Source of the DNA: Paenibacillus psychroresistens
GTDB taxonomy: Bacteria > Bacillota > Bacilli > Paenibacillales > NBRC-103111
Assembly (NCBI RefSeq): GCF_009728935.1
Contig: NZ_CP034235.1
Location: 1,581,001-1,645,000 of the forward strand
Direction: 5' to 3'
Length of the DNA stretch: 64,000 nt
The notes under the pieces: generated by a model
Told to the model about the DNA's origin: nothing
The model's input: only the letters and a program-made list of their open reading frames with translations
Databases searched by the model: none
Program-made: the position numbers and the translations under genes
Shown: positions 27,062-36,405 of the stretch, in pieces
Numbering within the stretch: the first letter of the stretch is position 1
Layout: every line of letters starts with the position of its first letter

Positions 27062-27937
27062 ATGCATATATCATCCGCTTTATTGCGAAAATCAGCATTA
27101 AGCTTGGTATTGTTAATCCTTGCTCTAGCCATGCTGTTTCCCATTGTGATTACTTTTACGAACTCATTTATGACAGAGCATGAAATTGATCTAAACTATC
27201 ATTTGATTGGTGTTATTACAGATTCAAGTACAAAAGCAGAGTTTGTTAATTTAAAGCTTATTCCCGATTGGATATCCTTTGGTCAATTCGATAAGCTGCT
27301 GCTGCAATCCCCTAAGTTTTTAAACCTATTTTGGAATTCTGTGCGGCTGGTGGCACCAATTATTGCTGGACAAACGGTTGTTGCTGCACTTGCTGCCTAT
27401 GCTTTTTCAATGCTGCGTTTCCCAGGGCGGGATCCCTTATTTTTGGTTTATGTTATTGCCATGCTGATGCCGTTTCAGGTTACGCTGGTGCCAAACTATA
27501 TTATTGCAAATAAGCTGGGGATGCTGAATAGTGTAGCCGCGATTATTTTACCAGGAATCTTTGCTACTTATGGCGTGTTCCTGCTGCGGCAGTTTTTTTT
27601 GCATATACCGACTCCATTAACGGAAGCGGCGAAAATAGATGGGGCCGGACATTTCAGAATCTTCTTCAGCATTGTGCTGCCGCTTGTTAAGCCGGGGCTG
27701 GCTGCTTTAATTGTTTTATTGTTTGTCGACTACTGGAATATGGTGGAGCAGCCGCTGATTTTTCTCGAGGATCCACTCAAGTATCCTTTATCCGTTTATC
27801 TAGCTTTTATCTTAAAGGACGAGCGTGGACTTGGTTTTGCTTCGTCTTTGCTCTATATGAGTCCGATCGTCTTGCTGTTTCTTTATGCGGAATCTTATTT
27901 TATTAGAGGTGTGCAGTCGTCAGGCATCAAAGGTTAG
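27062..27937 (+). CDS. ABC transporter permease, UgpE/MalG type
   Basis: 291 residues, the partner of the preceding permease. It has six TM segments and a canonical EAA loop (TEAAKIDGAGHFRIFFSIVLP). There is a larger than usual extracytoplasmic insert between TM1 and TM2 (about residues 38-80, including LIPDWISFGQFDKLL), as in UgpE/AraQ-like permeases. GGAGG precedes ATG 27062. Confidence 0.88.
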   Translation: MHISSALLRKSALSLVLLILALAMLFPIVITFTNSFMTEHEIDLNYHLIGVITDSSTKAEFVNLKLIPDWISFGQFDKLLLQSPKFLNLFWNSVRLVAPIIAGQTVVAALAAYAFSMLRFPGRDPLFLVYVIAMLMPFQVTLVPNYIIANKLGMLNSVAAIILPGIFATYGVFLLRQFFLHIPTPLTEAAKIDGAGHFRIFFSIVLPLVKPGLAALIVLLFVDYWNMVEQPLIFLEDPLKYPLSVYLAFILKDERGLGFASSLLYMSPIVLLFLYAESYFIRGVQSSGIKG

Positions 27938-27948
27938 GAGAGATAAAG

Positions 27949-29085
27949 ATGGAGCTGGAAGTAAATGAACAATCAGAGTCGAGAAAAAAACGGAAAATCA
28001 GGATCATTGCAGGGTTATTTTTCGGTATGCTGCTGCTTTTTACGTTTTTCAGCAACACGCTGCTTTCTCTCACATTGCCCAAAGTTCAGACATCACAAGC
28101 TTCTGCAGGTAGTCTAAACCATAGCATTGAAGGCAGTGGAACTCTCATCCCTCTGCAATCCGTAGAGTTAAATGATCAATCAGGCTGGAAGGTTAAGAGT
28201 ATTCTCGTTAAAAATGGGGATAGCGTCGTAAAGGGACAAGCGTTGATTACCTTTGACAGTAAAACGACTGAGCTGCAAATTGCAAATGAACAGACCTCAC
28301 TTAAACAGCAAAAGCTGCAGCTTGATGGTTTATTTGATAGCTATATTGATGCTAGTAAAAATGGAGATCCTTTAATGATCAAAGCGGCCAAGCGTGCTGT
28401 GGACATTCAAAAGCTGGAAATCGAAGCCCATGAGCGAAATATACAAGCTTCGCAAACAGAGCTGCAGAACAATCGGCAAATTCTAGCTCCTTTTGCAGGA
28501 GTAGTCACGCAAATCAATGCAACGGAAGGAGTTCCGGCACCGCAAATAAATGTATCCAATACCAGTAAAGGTTTTAGTCTCACTATCCAACTGGCTGCGG
28601 ATAATGTATCTCTTCTGAGCCTTGGGGAAAAGCTTGAAGTAGCAGTAAAGATGGGGCAGGAGCTTAAGTTGCTGGATGGAGCGATAACGGAGATCGAAGA
28701 TAATCAAGCCGCCGATGAGCCGGTAGCATTAACGGATGAAAGCACTAAAGCTCCATCCAAGAAGGTGAAAATCAGACTACAAGATGCTGGGCTAAAAGGT
28801 GGAGAAATAGGGAGCATTAAGCTGCAAAGAGCAATTCCTACTGAAAAAGAAACCGTACTTGTTTCAAGATCAGCCATTCACGAGGATCAAAGCGGTAAGT
28901 ACGTTTATGTGCTGGAAGAACGAAAAGGTACGCTTGGCAATGGCTTTTATGTGCATAAATCCTATATTAAGACCGCTGATTCTACGGAAAGTGTATCTGC
29001 AGTAGTGGAGGGGATTTTTCAAATGGATGAAATCATCATGGAAAGCAGTGAGCCCTTACAGGATGGTCAACGGGTGCGAATATAG
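27949..29085 (+). CDS. HlyD/RND-type membrane-fusion (adaptor) protein
   Basis: 378 residues. One N-terminal TM (residues about 20-42), then the split lipoyl/barrel-sandwich domain (SGWKVKSILVKNGDSVVKGQALITFD and ILAPFAGVVTQINATEGV) flanking a coiled-coil hairpin (about 105-175), and a beta-barrel domain. Such proteins normally pair with MacB or RND exporters. Here no exporter is adjacent; the gene sits 11 bp after an importer permease and before a two-component system. Its partner is therefore unknown. It may modulate the permease or act as a sensor element (inference). Confidence 0.85.
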   Translation: MELEVNEQSESRKKRKIRIIAGLFFGMLLLFTFFSNTLLSLTLPKVQTSQASAGSLNHSIEGSGTLIPLQSVELNDQSGWKVKSILVKNGDSVVKGQALITFDSKTTELQIANEQTSLKQQKLQLDGLFDSYIDASKNGDPLMIKAAKRAVDIQKLEIEAHERNIQASQTELQNNRQILAPFAGVVTQINATEGVPAPQINVSNTSKGFSLTIQLAADNVSLLSLGEKLEVAVKMGQELKLLDGAITEIEDNQAADEPVALTDESTKAPSKKVKIRLQDAGLKGGEIGSIKLQRAIPTEKETVLVSRSAIHEDQSGKYVYVLEERKGTLGNGFYVHKSYIKTADSTESVSAVVEGIFQMDEIIMESSEPLQDGQRVRI

Positions 29086-29136
29086 CTACTTATTATTAGG
29101 ATATGCTAACATAAGGTTAAGGACGGGGAGGATCTA

Positions 29137-29853
29137 ATGGAGAAAATTAAAATTCTGATCATCGAGGATGAGGAAGCCATTGCAGATTTACTCGCCTATG
29201 GACTGAATAAAGCTGGCTTTGAAACGAAGATTGCGCTAAATGGAGCTGACGGTGTGAATGCTGTTCAGTCCTTCAAGCCGAATTTACTGCTGCTGGATTG
29301 GATGCTCCCGGATACAACCGGTATTGAAGTCTGTAAAAAAATAACGGCATCACATAATATACCGATGATAATGATAACAGCTAAATCGGACATTACGGAC
29401 AAAATTGTCGGCTTGGAGTTCGGGGCAGATGATTACATTACTAAACCGTTTGATTTACGGGAAGTCATTGCGAGAATTCGCACTATTCTCAGAAGAGTCG
29501 ATCAAGCTAATAAACCAGCTGAAGAACCAAGTGAAAGCATACTTAGGTTTAAAAATATTGAAATTATTAAGAGTGAAAGAATCGTTAAGAAAAACAATGA
29601 AATCATTGAGCTGACGCCAAAGGAATTCGATCTTTTGATCACCTTATACAGCTATAGAGGCAAAATCTTTTCGCGAAGCGAATTGTTGGATTTTGTTTGG
29701 GGTTATGACTATTTTGGAGATACACGAACGGTAGATATCCATATCCAACGATTACGCAAAAAGCTGGATGTAAATGATCTGATCGTAACCGTATTTGGTG
29801 TTGGTTATAAATTCGAAAAACAGGTGGACAAAGCTCATGTTCCTAACGATTAA
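29137..29853 (+). CDS. OmpR/PhoB-family response regulator
   Basis: 238 residues. The receiver has acidic residues E10/D11, phospho-acceptor D54 (LLLLDWMLP), a TAKSD switch threonine and a KPFD lysine. The winged-helix DNA-binding domain contains LTPKEFDLLITLYSYRG and DTRTVDIHIQRLRKKL. It resembles PhoP of Bacillus, but so do many OmpR members. GGGGAGG precedes the ATG. The kinase gene overlaps its 3' end. It may be a dedicated regulator of the operon or a PhoP paralogue. Confidence 0.92.
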   Translation: MEKIKILIIEDEEAIADLLAYGLNKAGFETKIALNGADGVNAVQSFKPNLLLLDWMLPDTTGIEVCKKITASHNIPMIMITAKSDITDKIVGLEFGADDYITKPFDLREVIARIRTILRRVDQANKPAEEPSESILRFKNIEIIKSERIVKKNNEIIELTPKEFDLLITLYSYRGKIFSRSELLDFVWGYDYFGDTRTVDIHIQRLRKKLDVNDLIVTVFGVGYKFEKQVDKAHVPND

Positions 29854-31300
29854 GGTCAAATTTCTCCTGGGGCTTTTTATTATTTTTTCGATATCCCTGC
29901 TGCTGTTGAACCATTTTGTTATGCAAATTATTGATAGCAGCAATGAAAAAATTATTACGCAGGACTTAATTGGTTTGAAAAAAAATAGCAATGTCTATGT
30001 CAAACAAACCTTTATGATCAATCATTTCACAAATGACGAGATTTATTTTCAGCAAACTGCTAAAGAAATGGCAGATGAATTGCGCCATGTCACTTCAAGT
30101 GAAATTAGTGCTTACACTGTAAAAGGCGAGTCTCTATATGCAACTAACTCCTCCAAATTTACTGAGGTTATTGATGATGACCTTAAGGAAGCATTGGGCG
30201 GGAAAACAGCCTATACGATTTCATATGCAAATGGCTTGGCCGAGGTTTATTACTCTTATCCTGTTTCCATTGAAGGCAAAACGGTAGGGATATTGCGGTT
30301 TACTAAGGATTTCTCGCTACTTCATGAGCAAAGCAAGCAGATTTTAAATTTTATTCTATATATCACCATTGCTATCTTTGCTGCTGCGTTTTTATTCTCC
30401 TATATTCTATCCAGAAATATAACTATCCCAATTGTAAAGCTCACCAAAGCCTCCACGGAGGTAACCAACGGAAATCTTGATATTCGCATAGGCTTCAAAA
30501 GAAAAGATGAGATTGGGAAATTAGCGAACAATTTCAGCAAAATGATTGAGAAAATTAAAATCCAAATTAATCGCATTGAGCAAGATCGGGATCGGCTGAA
30601 AGAGCTGAATCATCATCGTAAGCAGTTTTTTGATAATGTGACTCATGAGCTGAAAACGCCGCTTACTTCGATTTTGGGATATGCGGAAATGATTAAAGAA
30701 AATGGCTGGAGTGATGAAGCTTTTTTCGATAAAGGGATGAATCATATCATTGATGAGAGTAAACGACTCCATGAAATGGTTCTGAAGGTATTAGAGCTAT
30801 CCATGGAAACATCGGCTCAGGAAGCTTTTGATACAATGGATGTGGGACTGATTCTCCAGGATGTTAGCGAGGGAATGGCGTTTAAAGCGGCAAGATATTC
30901 AAAGGTCATTCATTGTAATGTGGAGGGAGAGCTTTGGGTTCATGGATTAGCTCCTAAGCTGAGGCAGCTATTCATTAATATTCTTGATAATGCTATCAAA
31001 TACGGAGCTTCACATTCTGCTATTACGGTGGAGGCTAGTCTCGCTGCAGATGATGTGAAAATTACAATTAGTAATCAAGGGGAAGAAATCAATCCTCAAG
31101 ATCTGGAAAGGATTTTCGAGCCCTTTTATAGAGCCGATAAACAGCTGCCTCATGAGCTGGGAAGCCATGGCTTAGGTCTGGGGATTTGCAAGGCAATTGT
31201 CGACGAGCATGGAGGAACGATTCAAATTCATAGTGCGAATTTCCAAACGAATGTATCTATTCAATTGCCTTATAGGAGATCGGAGGTGGGACAGGTATGA
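29837..31300 (+). CDS. Sensor histidine kinase (HAMP-HisKA-HATPase)
   Basis: 487 residues from the ATG at 29837, which follows AGGTGG and overlaps the regulator gene by 17 bp; an upstream in-frame start at 29795 is unlikely. TM1 (KFLLGLFIIFSISLLLLNHF), an extracytoplasmic domain of about 140 residues, TM2 (LYITIAIFAAAFLFSYIL), HAMP, H-box with H270 (VTHELKTPLTS), N-box (NILDNAIKYGA) and G-boxes (FEPFYRADK, HGLGLGICKAI). Partner of the preceding regulator. The sensed signal is unknown. Confidence 0.92.
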   Translation: MFLTIKVKFLLGLFIIFSISLLLLNHFVMQIIDSSNEKIITQDLIGLKKNSNVYVKQTFMINHFTNDEIYFQQTAKEMADELRHVTSSEISAYTVKGESLYATNSSKFTEVIDDDLKEALGGKTAYTISYANGLAEVYYSYPVSIEGKTVGILRFTKDFSLLHEQSKQILNFILYITIAIFAAAFLFSYILSRNITIPIVKLTKASTEVTNGNLDIRIGFKRKDEIGKLANNFSKMIEKIKIQINRIEQDRDRLKELNHHRKQFFDNVTHELKTPLTSILGYAEMIKENGWSDEAFFDKGMNHIIDESKRLHEMVLKVLELSMETSAQEAFDTMDVGLILQDVSEGMAFKAARYSKVIHCNVEGELWVHGLAPKLRQLFINILDNAIKYGASHSAITVEASLAADDVKITISNQGEEINPQDLERIFEPFYRADKQLPHELGSHGLGLGICKAIVDEHGGTIQIHSANFQTNVSIQLPYRRSEVGQV

Positions 31301-32454
31301 GCCATTCAACCTTCCGCTTGATTGTGGTTTTTGTGCTCTTGAGTTTCTTAATAGCTGGGTGCACCAATGAACTGAAGCCTAAAACTGTGATTATCCCTGA
31401 TACGGAAGAGAGTAGTGAGCCTGATGGGGTTAATGAAGAATTTGCCGTAAATAAAATATATACCCTTGCTGATCCTGGTGATGGTAATGGGGACATCCTG
31501 GGATGGATTGATCAAAAACAGGTGATTGGCTTGTATGGTAATGATCAGAGTCGCAGCTTTGAACGCGTGGATTATAAATATAATTCGCACCAGGAAATAA
31601 AAGCAGTAAAGAGCAGTAAACAAATGGCCAAGCTAGCTCCAGACGGCATGCACATTGCTTATTTTGAAAATAAGGAAATAACTAATCAATTAAAGCTGCT
31701 GGACTTGGCGAATAGCAAGGAGATTGTTATCCAAGATAATGTGGTGGGGCCCTATTTATTGAATGCTTTAACTTGGTCCAATAATAGTCAATATGTTACT
31801 AATGCAGTTGAAAACGAGAAAGTAAAAGACGGAAGCTTTATTGCTTATGACATTCTACACAATAGTTCAAATCAATATCAAGTTCCAGGCTGGAATTTCA
31901 GAGAAATGAGCTTTGGTGTAAAAATCTCAGATGACGGAAAAAGCGCCATGATTATTAAAGTAGCAGATGGGCAATATAAGCTGATTTATGGCGAGTTAAA
32001 GGGAAGCGGGTTCGTCAGCATATTTGAACAACCTATAAATGTGGATGGCACCTATGATTATATCAATGATAATCAAATTATATTCGTCAGCGCAGGAGGA
32101 GCATTATCTATTTATGATCGACGCAATACAACTATCACAAATTTATTGGAGCATATCAATGCCTTTCAGCTTTCGAAGGATCGGAAATATATTGCCTATT
32201 CTAAAGATCAGGAAGAAATATTCGTAGCCAAGCTGCAGGGAAACAACATAATCAATGAAAAATCGATTTATAAAGGCTTGATCCCCTTTCATATGCAATG
32301 GAGTCCAGATAACAAGAAAATTCTGTTATCCGGCAGGAAGCCATATGCCAGTGAAGCAGCGCCAGTCCCCGCAGCATCCCGAGAGCCTGCTGTAGCTGCA
32401 CCTGCTCAAATAACAACTATAGACAATTTGCCTTTTATTATTGAATTCAAATGA
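31297..32454 (+). CDS. TolB-like beta-propeller lipoprotein
   Basis: 385 residues. ATGA overlap with the kinase stop and GGAGGTGGG upstream indicate translational coupling. The lipoprotein signal has Cys 22 (FLIAGC). The body has repeated WD/TolB-type blades (LAPDGMHIAYFEN, LTWSNNSQYVTNA, ISDDGKSAMIIKV, LSKDRKYIAYSKD, MQWSPDNKKILLSG). It lies outside the membrane next to a sensor kinase and may act as an accessory ligand-sensing or signal-modulating protein (inference). Confidence 0.8.
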   Translation: MSHSTFRLIVVFVLLSFLIAGCTNELKPKTVIIPDTEESSEPDGVNEEFAVNKIYTLADPGDGNGDILGWIDQKQVIGLYGNDQSRSFERVDYKYNSHQEIKAVKSSKQMAKLAPDGMHIAYFENKEITNQLKLLDLANSKEIVIQDNVVGPYLLNALTWSNNSQYVTNAVENEKVKDGSFIAYDILHNSSNQYQVPGWNFREMSFGVKISDDGKSAMIIKVADGQYKLIYGELKGSGFVSIFEQPINVDGTYDYINDNQIIFVSAGGALSIYDRRNTTITNLLEHINAFQLSKDRKYIAYSKDQEEIFVAKLQGNNIINEKSIYKGLIPFHMQWSPDNKKILLSGRKPYASEAAPVPAASREPAVAAPAQITTIDNLPFIIEFK

Positions 32455-32556
32455 AAAATCCTTGTATTGCTGTCTGGGCAGCGATGCAGGGAATTTTGTG
32501 TTGGGTGATGGGTATGACCTACCATCCATGCCTTTCTTTGCTCGATTGGATTTCTT

Positions 32557-32745
32557 GGGGAACGTGAATGCTCTATTTGGATGAAAAGATGTGGTTTCAA
32601 GATTTAAGGGAACGTCAGTGAGCTATTTTCGTAAAAAGGAGTTTAAATTGCCCGAAAAGTAACATATCCAGGAAATTAAGGCACTGACGTTCCCCTATTT
32701 TGAGAAATAACTTAAAATCGAACAAATAAGGGATCTACGTTCCTT
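32557..32745. repeat. Intergenic palindromic repeat element
   Basis: The 519-bp gap after the propeller gene has no ORF worth calling. It contains GGGAACGTCAGTG (32608-32620) and its exact reverse complement CACTGACGTTCCC (32682-32694), an 87-bp unit. Related half-copies lie on each side: GGGAACGTGAATG at 32558, and TACGTTCC at 32736. CTATTT follows the arms at 32572, 32622 and 32695. It resembles a small dispersed palindromic repeat family; mobility is not shown. The rest of the gap holds a terminator (32799) and the next promoter (32881). Confidence 0.6.
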
Positions 32746-32798
32746 TAGGATTAAAGCTATAATCAAACGGCTAAATAAATGACTTTCTCTATAACCTG

Positions 32799-32825
32799 TG
32801 AGTCGCTGATGCGGCTCTTTTTCTT
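32799..32825 (+). terminator. Rho-independent terminator
   Basis: Stem GAGTCGC / GCGGCTC (one G-U), 4-nt loop, then TTTTTC. It probably ends the permease/TCS operon before the next PhoP-type promoter. Confidence 0.75.
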
Positions 32826-32880
32826 GTGCAAGTAGGGTAAAGAGAGGGTTTTGCTCATTATTGTATTTGATACTACCCCT

Positions 32881-32934
32881 GTTACAACTTGTTTACATCT
32901 TAGAGAGGTTTTAGTAACATCCATGCTTTATAAC
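32881..32934 (+). promoter_or_regulatory. Candidate PhoP-box promoter of the binding-protein/sigma operon
   Basis: GTTACA (32881), TTTACA (32892) and GTAACA (32914) lie on the same 11-bp grid as at 26071, with a degenerate GAGAGG at 32903. TATAAC starts at 32929, again 15 bp after the start of the last half-site. By hand alignment, 37 of 45 bases from 32891 match those from 26081. Confidence 0.65.
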
Positions 32935-32974
32935 TGAGAAGGAGAGAGAAACATAAAAAGAGAGGATGAGAAGC

Positions 32975-33454
32975 ATGAAAAATTTTGCAGCTTTGTTTTT
33001 GAGTATTTCCTTAATTTTGATTATGACCGCTTGTGATAAGGGTACTGCCACAGACGGAGGGAGTTCAACAGATAGTGAGGTGACAGCGACGGTGTCACCA
33101 GATCCAACAGTATCGCCAGAACCAACAGAATCACCAGTGGTAACAGAAACTCCAGAGGCTACACCGAAATCAGAGCTAACTGAAGCTCCAGCGGATACGA
33201 CAACGTCAGAAGTCACTAAAGTACCAGAAGCTAGAACGGAAGTTAAGCCGCAGCCAGCGCAGGAGTCTGGAGTAAGAGATAATGATCTGCCTGTAAGGAA
33301 ACCCGAACCAAGAGCTGAGGTTCAACCTCAGAAGCCAAGGGCACAAGCTGAGACGGAAACTCTACCTGTTCAGAAACCAACTGAAGTAGAAGGGGCTCAG
33401 CCAGCACCAGACCAGCCAGCTCAAGTCCAACCAGCGCCAGCAAGTGAAAAGTAG
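32975..33454 (+). CDS. Low-complexity Pro/Glu/Thr-rich lipoprotein
   Basis: 159 residues starting at ATG 32975, preceded at nine bases by AGAGG; an ATG at 32966 is too close to that site. Lipoprotein signal SLILIMTAC (Cys 20), then an entirely disordered tail of Ser-Pro, Thr-Glu-Ala-Pro and Gln-Pro repeats with no predicted folded domain. Probably a surface tether or spacer lipoprotein. It is the first gene behind the second PhoP-type promoter. Function is unknown. Confidence 0.65.
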   Translation: MKNFAALFLSISLILIMTACDKGTATDGGSSTDSEVTATVSPDPTVSPEPTESPVVTETPEATPKSELTEAPADTTTSEVTKVPEARTEVKPQPAQESGVRDNDLPVRKPEPRAEVQPQKPRAQAETETLPVQKPTEVEGAQPAPDQPAQVQPAPASEK

Positions 33455-33522
33455 GGAGCATCCCGCCAAATGTATGAAGTTATATCAAAAAATAAATGAA
33501 ACCCTGTACAGAAGGAATCGAT

Positions 33523-34929
33523 ATGAGGAAAATAACCTTACTCTTATTAAACAGCCTGCTGATATTCGCCTTGGCGGCGTGCAGCAGCAATCCAAGCAAT
33601 GAAGCTGCGGAGCAGACGAATAGCGGCAAAGTGGATGAGGTCTCGCCAGAGACTAATGAAAAACCAAATGAAACAGTAACGAAATCACCGATAGCCAAGC
33701 CAGATGGTCTTAAACATACCCTTGTTTTATCGACGTTTTATGAAGAGGATTTTTTCAACGAAGCCGTAAAGAAATATGAAGTGGAGCACCCCAACATCAC
33801 AATTAAACTTAATATCGCTCACCCGAAAGGCAATGATATCAACTGGGAAGCTGACCATGAGAAGTTTGTAAAAACCATGAATACACAAATACTGACAGGC
33901 ACGGGTCCTGATGTACTGGAGATGGACCAGCTGCCAATTGGCCAATATGTGAGTAAAAAGGCGCTGCTGAATTTAAGCGAAATGATGAATAACGACCCTT
34001 CGTTTCAAAGAGAGCAATATTTCACTAATGTGCTTGATAACTTGAAGCTGAATGGTGGAGTTTATGGGTTGCCTGTGAGGTTTTATCTTTATGGTATAAC
34101 AAGTGATGAAGCAGCGATCCAAAAGGCTGGTGTTCCTTTCGATGACAAAAGCTGGACCTGGAATCGGTTCATGCAAACATCGAAGGAGCTCATTCAGAAA
34201 GGTGATTATGAATATGTATTTATGAGCATTCCAGAGTACGTATTGGACGAAATGGTTCAAGCTGATTATTCTACTTTTGTGGATCAGATCAATCATAAAG
34301 CTAATTTTGATTCCGCAGCTTTTATCGGTATGCTTCATCAAGTCAAAGAGATGGTTGATGAAAAGATCCTTTATAATCCCAATAGTTCAGTTCATATAGG
34401 GCGTCTTTCGCAAGCCTATTTTACGATGGATATGATTAGCTCGATTCGGAGATTTGTTCTGGATGGCACTAATCATGTAAAGCTTTATAATAAACCGATC
34501 TCTGAAGGACAAACGCAGGGAGGTTTTTTTCGAACAGAGACAACGCTTGGCATCAACGCCAAATCCTCTATTAAGAGCGAAGCATGGGATTTCGTAAAAT
34601 TTCTCATATCTGAAAAGGTAGAGCCAGGTGGATTTCCGCTAAATAAGAATGTATATAAATAGCAGGCGGAGCAAATTTTGCAGCAAGGGACTGTCAAGGC
34701 GGATGAGGAAGGACCCGAGCATGGCAAGGAATATAAGGTCCATGCAGCGGATGTACAAAGGCTGGAAACTTATCTGAATGATGCCATTCATCCTGTTGAG
34801 TTCAAACCTTCGAAAGTGGAGGATATCATTCTAGAAGAAGCCAAATCTTACTTCATTGGACAAAAATCAGCCGAAGCTGTGGCTAAACTGATCCAGAATC
34901 GGGTTACGCTCTTTTTAAATGAATATTAG
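33523..34929 (+). pseudogene. Extracellular solute-binding lipoprotein interrupted by in-frame TAG
   Basis: First of three tandem paralogues. The start is ATG 33523 (AGAAGGA upstream), lipobox Cys 20 (FALAAC). The binding-protein fold runs to NKNVYK, where TAG occurs at 34660-34662. The same frame then continues from CAG as QAEQILQQGTVKADEEG to NRVTLFLNEY at 34929. This matches the uninterrupted tail of the next two copies (QKQVQQFLQAGVLKADEEG and so on). A single codon change (for example CAG or AAG to TAG) explains it. The product would lack about 90 C-terminal residues, so it is probably inactive, though a truncated lipoprotein may still be made. Confidence 0.85.
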
Positions 34930-34962
34930 ATTTGCTATTTTGAAAGCGAGAGGAATATTCTC

Positions 34963-36387
34963 ATGAAAAAATATAGCTTACTTCTGGTAAGTATTTTACT
35001 AATATTCGTTATGACGGCGTGCAGCAGCAATCCTAGCGGTGGGGCTGTAGAGCAGTCGAACAACGGGAATACAATAGATGCTTCACCAAATTCAACTAAA
35101 GGACCTGCAGATACAATAGCGAATACAAACACACCAGCAGCAATGGAAAAACCAGATGGTCAGAAGCATACAATCGTTTTTTCAATGTTTTATGAAGAGG
35201 ACTTTATTAATGAAGCTGTAAAGAAATATGAAGCTAAGCACCCCAACATCACAATCAAGCTTAACATCGCTCACCCCAAAGGCGACGATGCCAATTGGGA
35301 AGCCAACCATGAAAAGTTTATCAAAACAATGAATACACAAATGCTGTCAGGGCAAGGTCCTGATTTATTGGAAATGGACCAGTTGCCGGTTGATCAGTAT
35401 GTGAATAAGAAATTATTGGCCAATATGAGCGAAATGATGGATAGCGATCCATCCTTCCAAAGAGCGGACTATTTCACGAATATTCTCGATAATATCAAGC
35501 TGAATGGCGGGGTTTACGGCATGCCGGTAAGCTTCTATTTAGACGCCATAATAGGTGATCAAGCTGCCCTCGAGAAAGCAGGTATTCCATTCGATGACAA
35601 AAGCTGGACCTGGAACCAGTTCATCCAGACTGTGAAAGAGCTGGCTCAGAAAGCTGAGCGTGAATATGCGTTCACCTATAGTAGACCCGAGTACTTATTA
35701 AACGAGATGGTCCATGCTAATTATGCTACATTTGTGGATCAAGCCAATCTTAAAGGTAAATTTGATTCGGATGCTTTTACTGGTTTAATGAACCAAATAA
35801 AGACCATGTACGATGAAAAGGTGGTTAGTAAGGAGCAATTTTCAGACAATTATTTTGCAATGGATAAGATCAGCTCAATCCGCAATTATCTACTAGATGC
35901 CAAGGGGTTCCTTACTCAACAAGGAAATATTATTCAAACCAAGCTGTATGACAAACCAAAAGCAGAAGGACAAGAAGCAGGTGGTTATTTTCAAACAGTG
36001 ACAACAATCGGCATCAACGCTAAATCTACAAATAAACCAGAAGCCTGGGATTTCGTTAAATATCTTATTTCGGAAGAAGTCGAGTCAGGGGGCTTCTCGT
36101 TGAATAAAAAGGCTTATCAAAAACAGGTGCAGCAGTTCTTGCAGGCTGGGGTGTTAAAGGCAGATGAAGAAGGACAATTGCATGGCAAAGAGTTTAAGTT
36201 CACCGAAGCGGATATTCAAGCGCTAGAGCCTTATCTCAGTGGGGCAATTCATCCGGTTGAGGTTAGGCCATCCAAAGTGGAGGATATCATTATTGAAGAG
36301 GGCAAAGCATTTTTTGTCGGAGAAAAGTCGGCTGACGCTGTAGCAAAGCTGATTCAAAATAGAGTTTCGATTTACTTAAACGAATAA
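34963..36387 (+). CDS. Extracellular solute-binding lipoprotein (tandem copy 2)
   Basis: 474 residues, intact. Lipobox FVMTAC (Cys 20), a Ser/Thr/Asn-rich linker, then family-1 binding-protein segments (KHTIVFSMFYEEDFINEAVKKY, GPDLLEMDQLPVDQYV, KSWTWNQFIQTVKEL, NKPEAWDFVKYLISEEV) and a C-terminal signature shared by all three copies (KSADAVAKLIQNRVSIYLNE). It presumably feeds the two permeases at 26167-27937, which lack a binding protein of their own (inference). The ligand is unknown; the PhoP-type promoter suggests a phosphate ester. Confidence 0.85.
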   Translation: MKKYSLLLVSILLIFVMTACSSNPSGGAVEQSNNGNTIDASPNSTKGPADTIANTNTPAAMEKPDGQKHTIVFSMFYEEDFINEAVKKYEAKHPNITIKLNIAHPKGDDANWEANHEKFIKTMNTQMLSGQGPDLLEMDQLPVDQYVNKKLLANMSEMMDSDPSFQRADYFTNILDNIKLNGGVYGMPVSFYLDAIIGDQAALEKAGIPFDDKSWTWNQFIQTVKELAQKAEREYAFTYSRPEYLLNEMVHANYATFVDQANLKGKFDSDAFTGLMNQIKTMYDEKVVSKEQFSDNYFAMDKISSIRNYLLDAKGFLTQQGNIIQTKLYDKPKAEGQEAGGYFQTVTTIGINAKSTNKPEAWDFVKYLISEEVESGGFSLNKKAYQKQVQQFLQAGVLKADEEGQLHGKEFKFTEADIQALEPYLSGAIHPVEVRPSKVEDIIIEEGKAFFVGEKSADAVAKLIQNRVSIYLNE

Positions 36388-36405
36388 TGGATTGAGGAGC
36401 TGAAT

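Noticed and set aside
33085..33450. Repeat-rich Pro/Thr/Glu stretch as a tandem DNA repeat or CRISPR
   Set aside because: The repetition is at amino-acid composition level within a coding frame; no regular DNA repeat-spacer structure exists.
34660..34662. TAG as a recoded (pyrrolysine) codon
   Set aside because: The paralogues have ordinary Gln/Lys-type residues here and nothing suggests a pyrrolysine system; a nonsense mutation is simpler.
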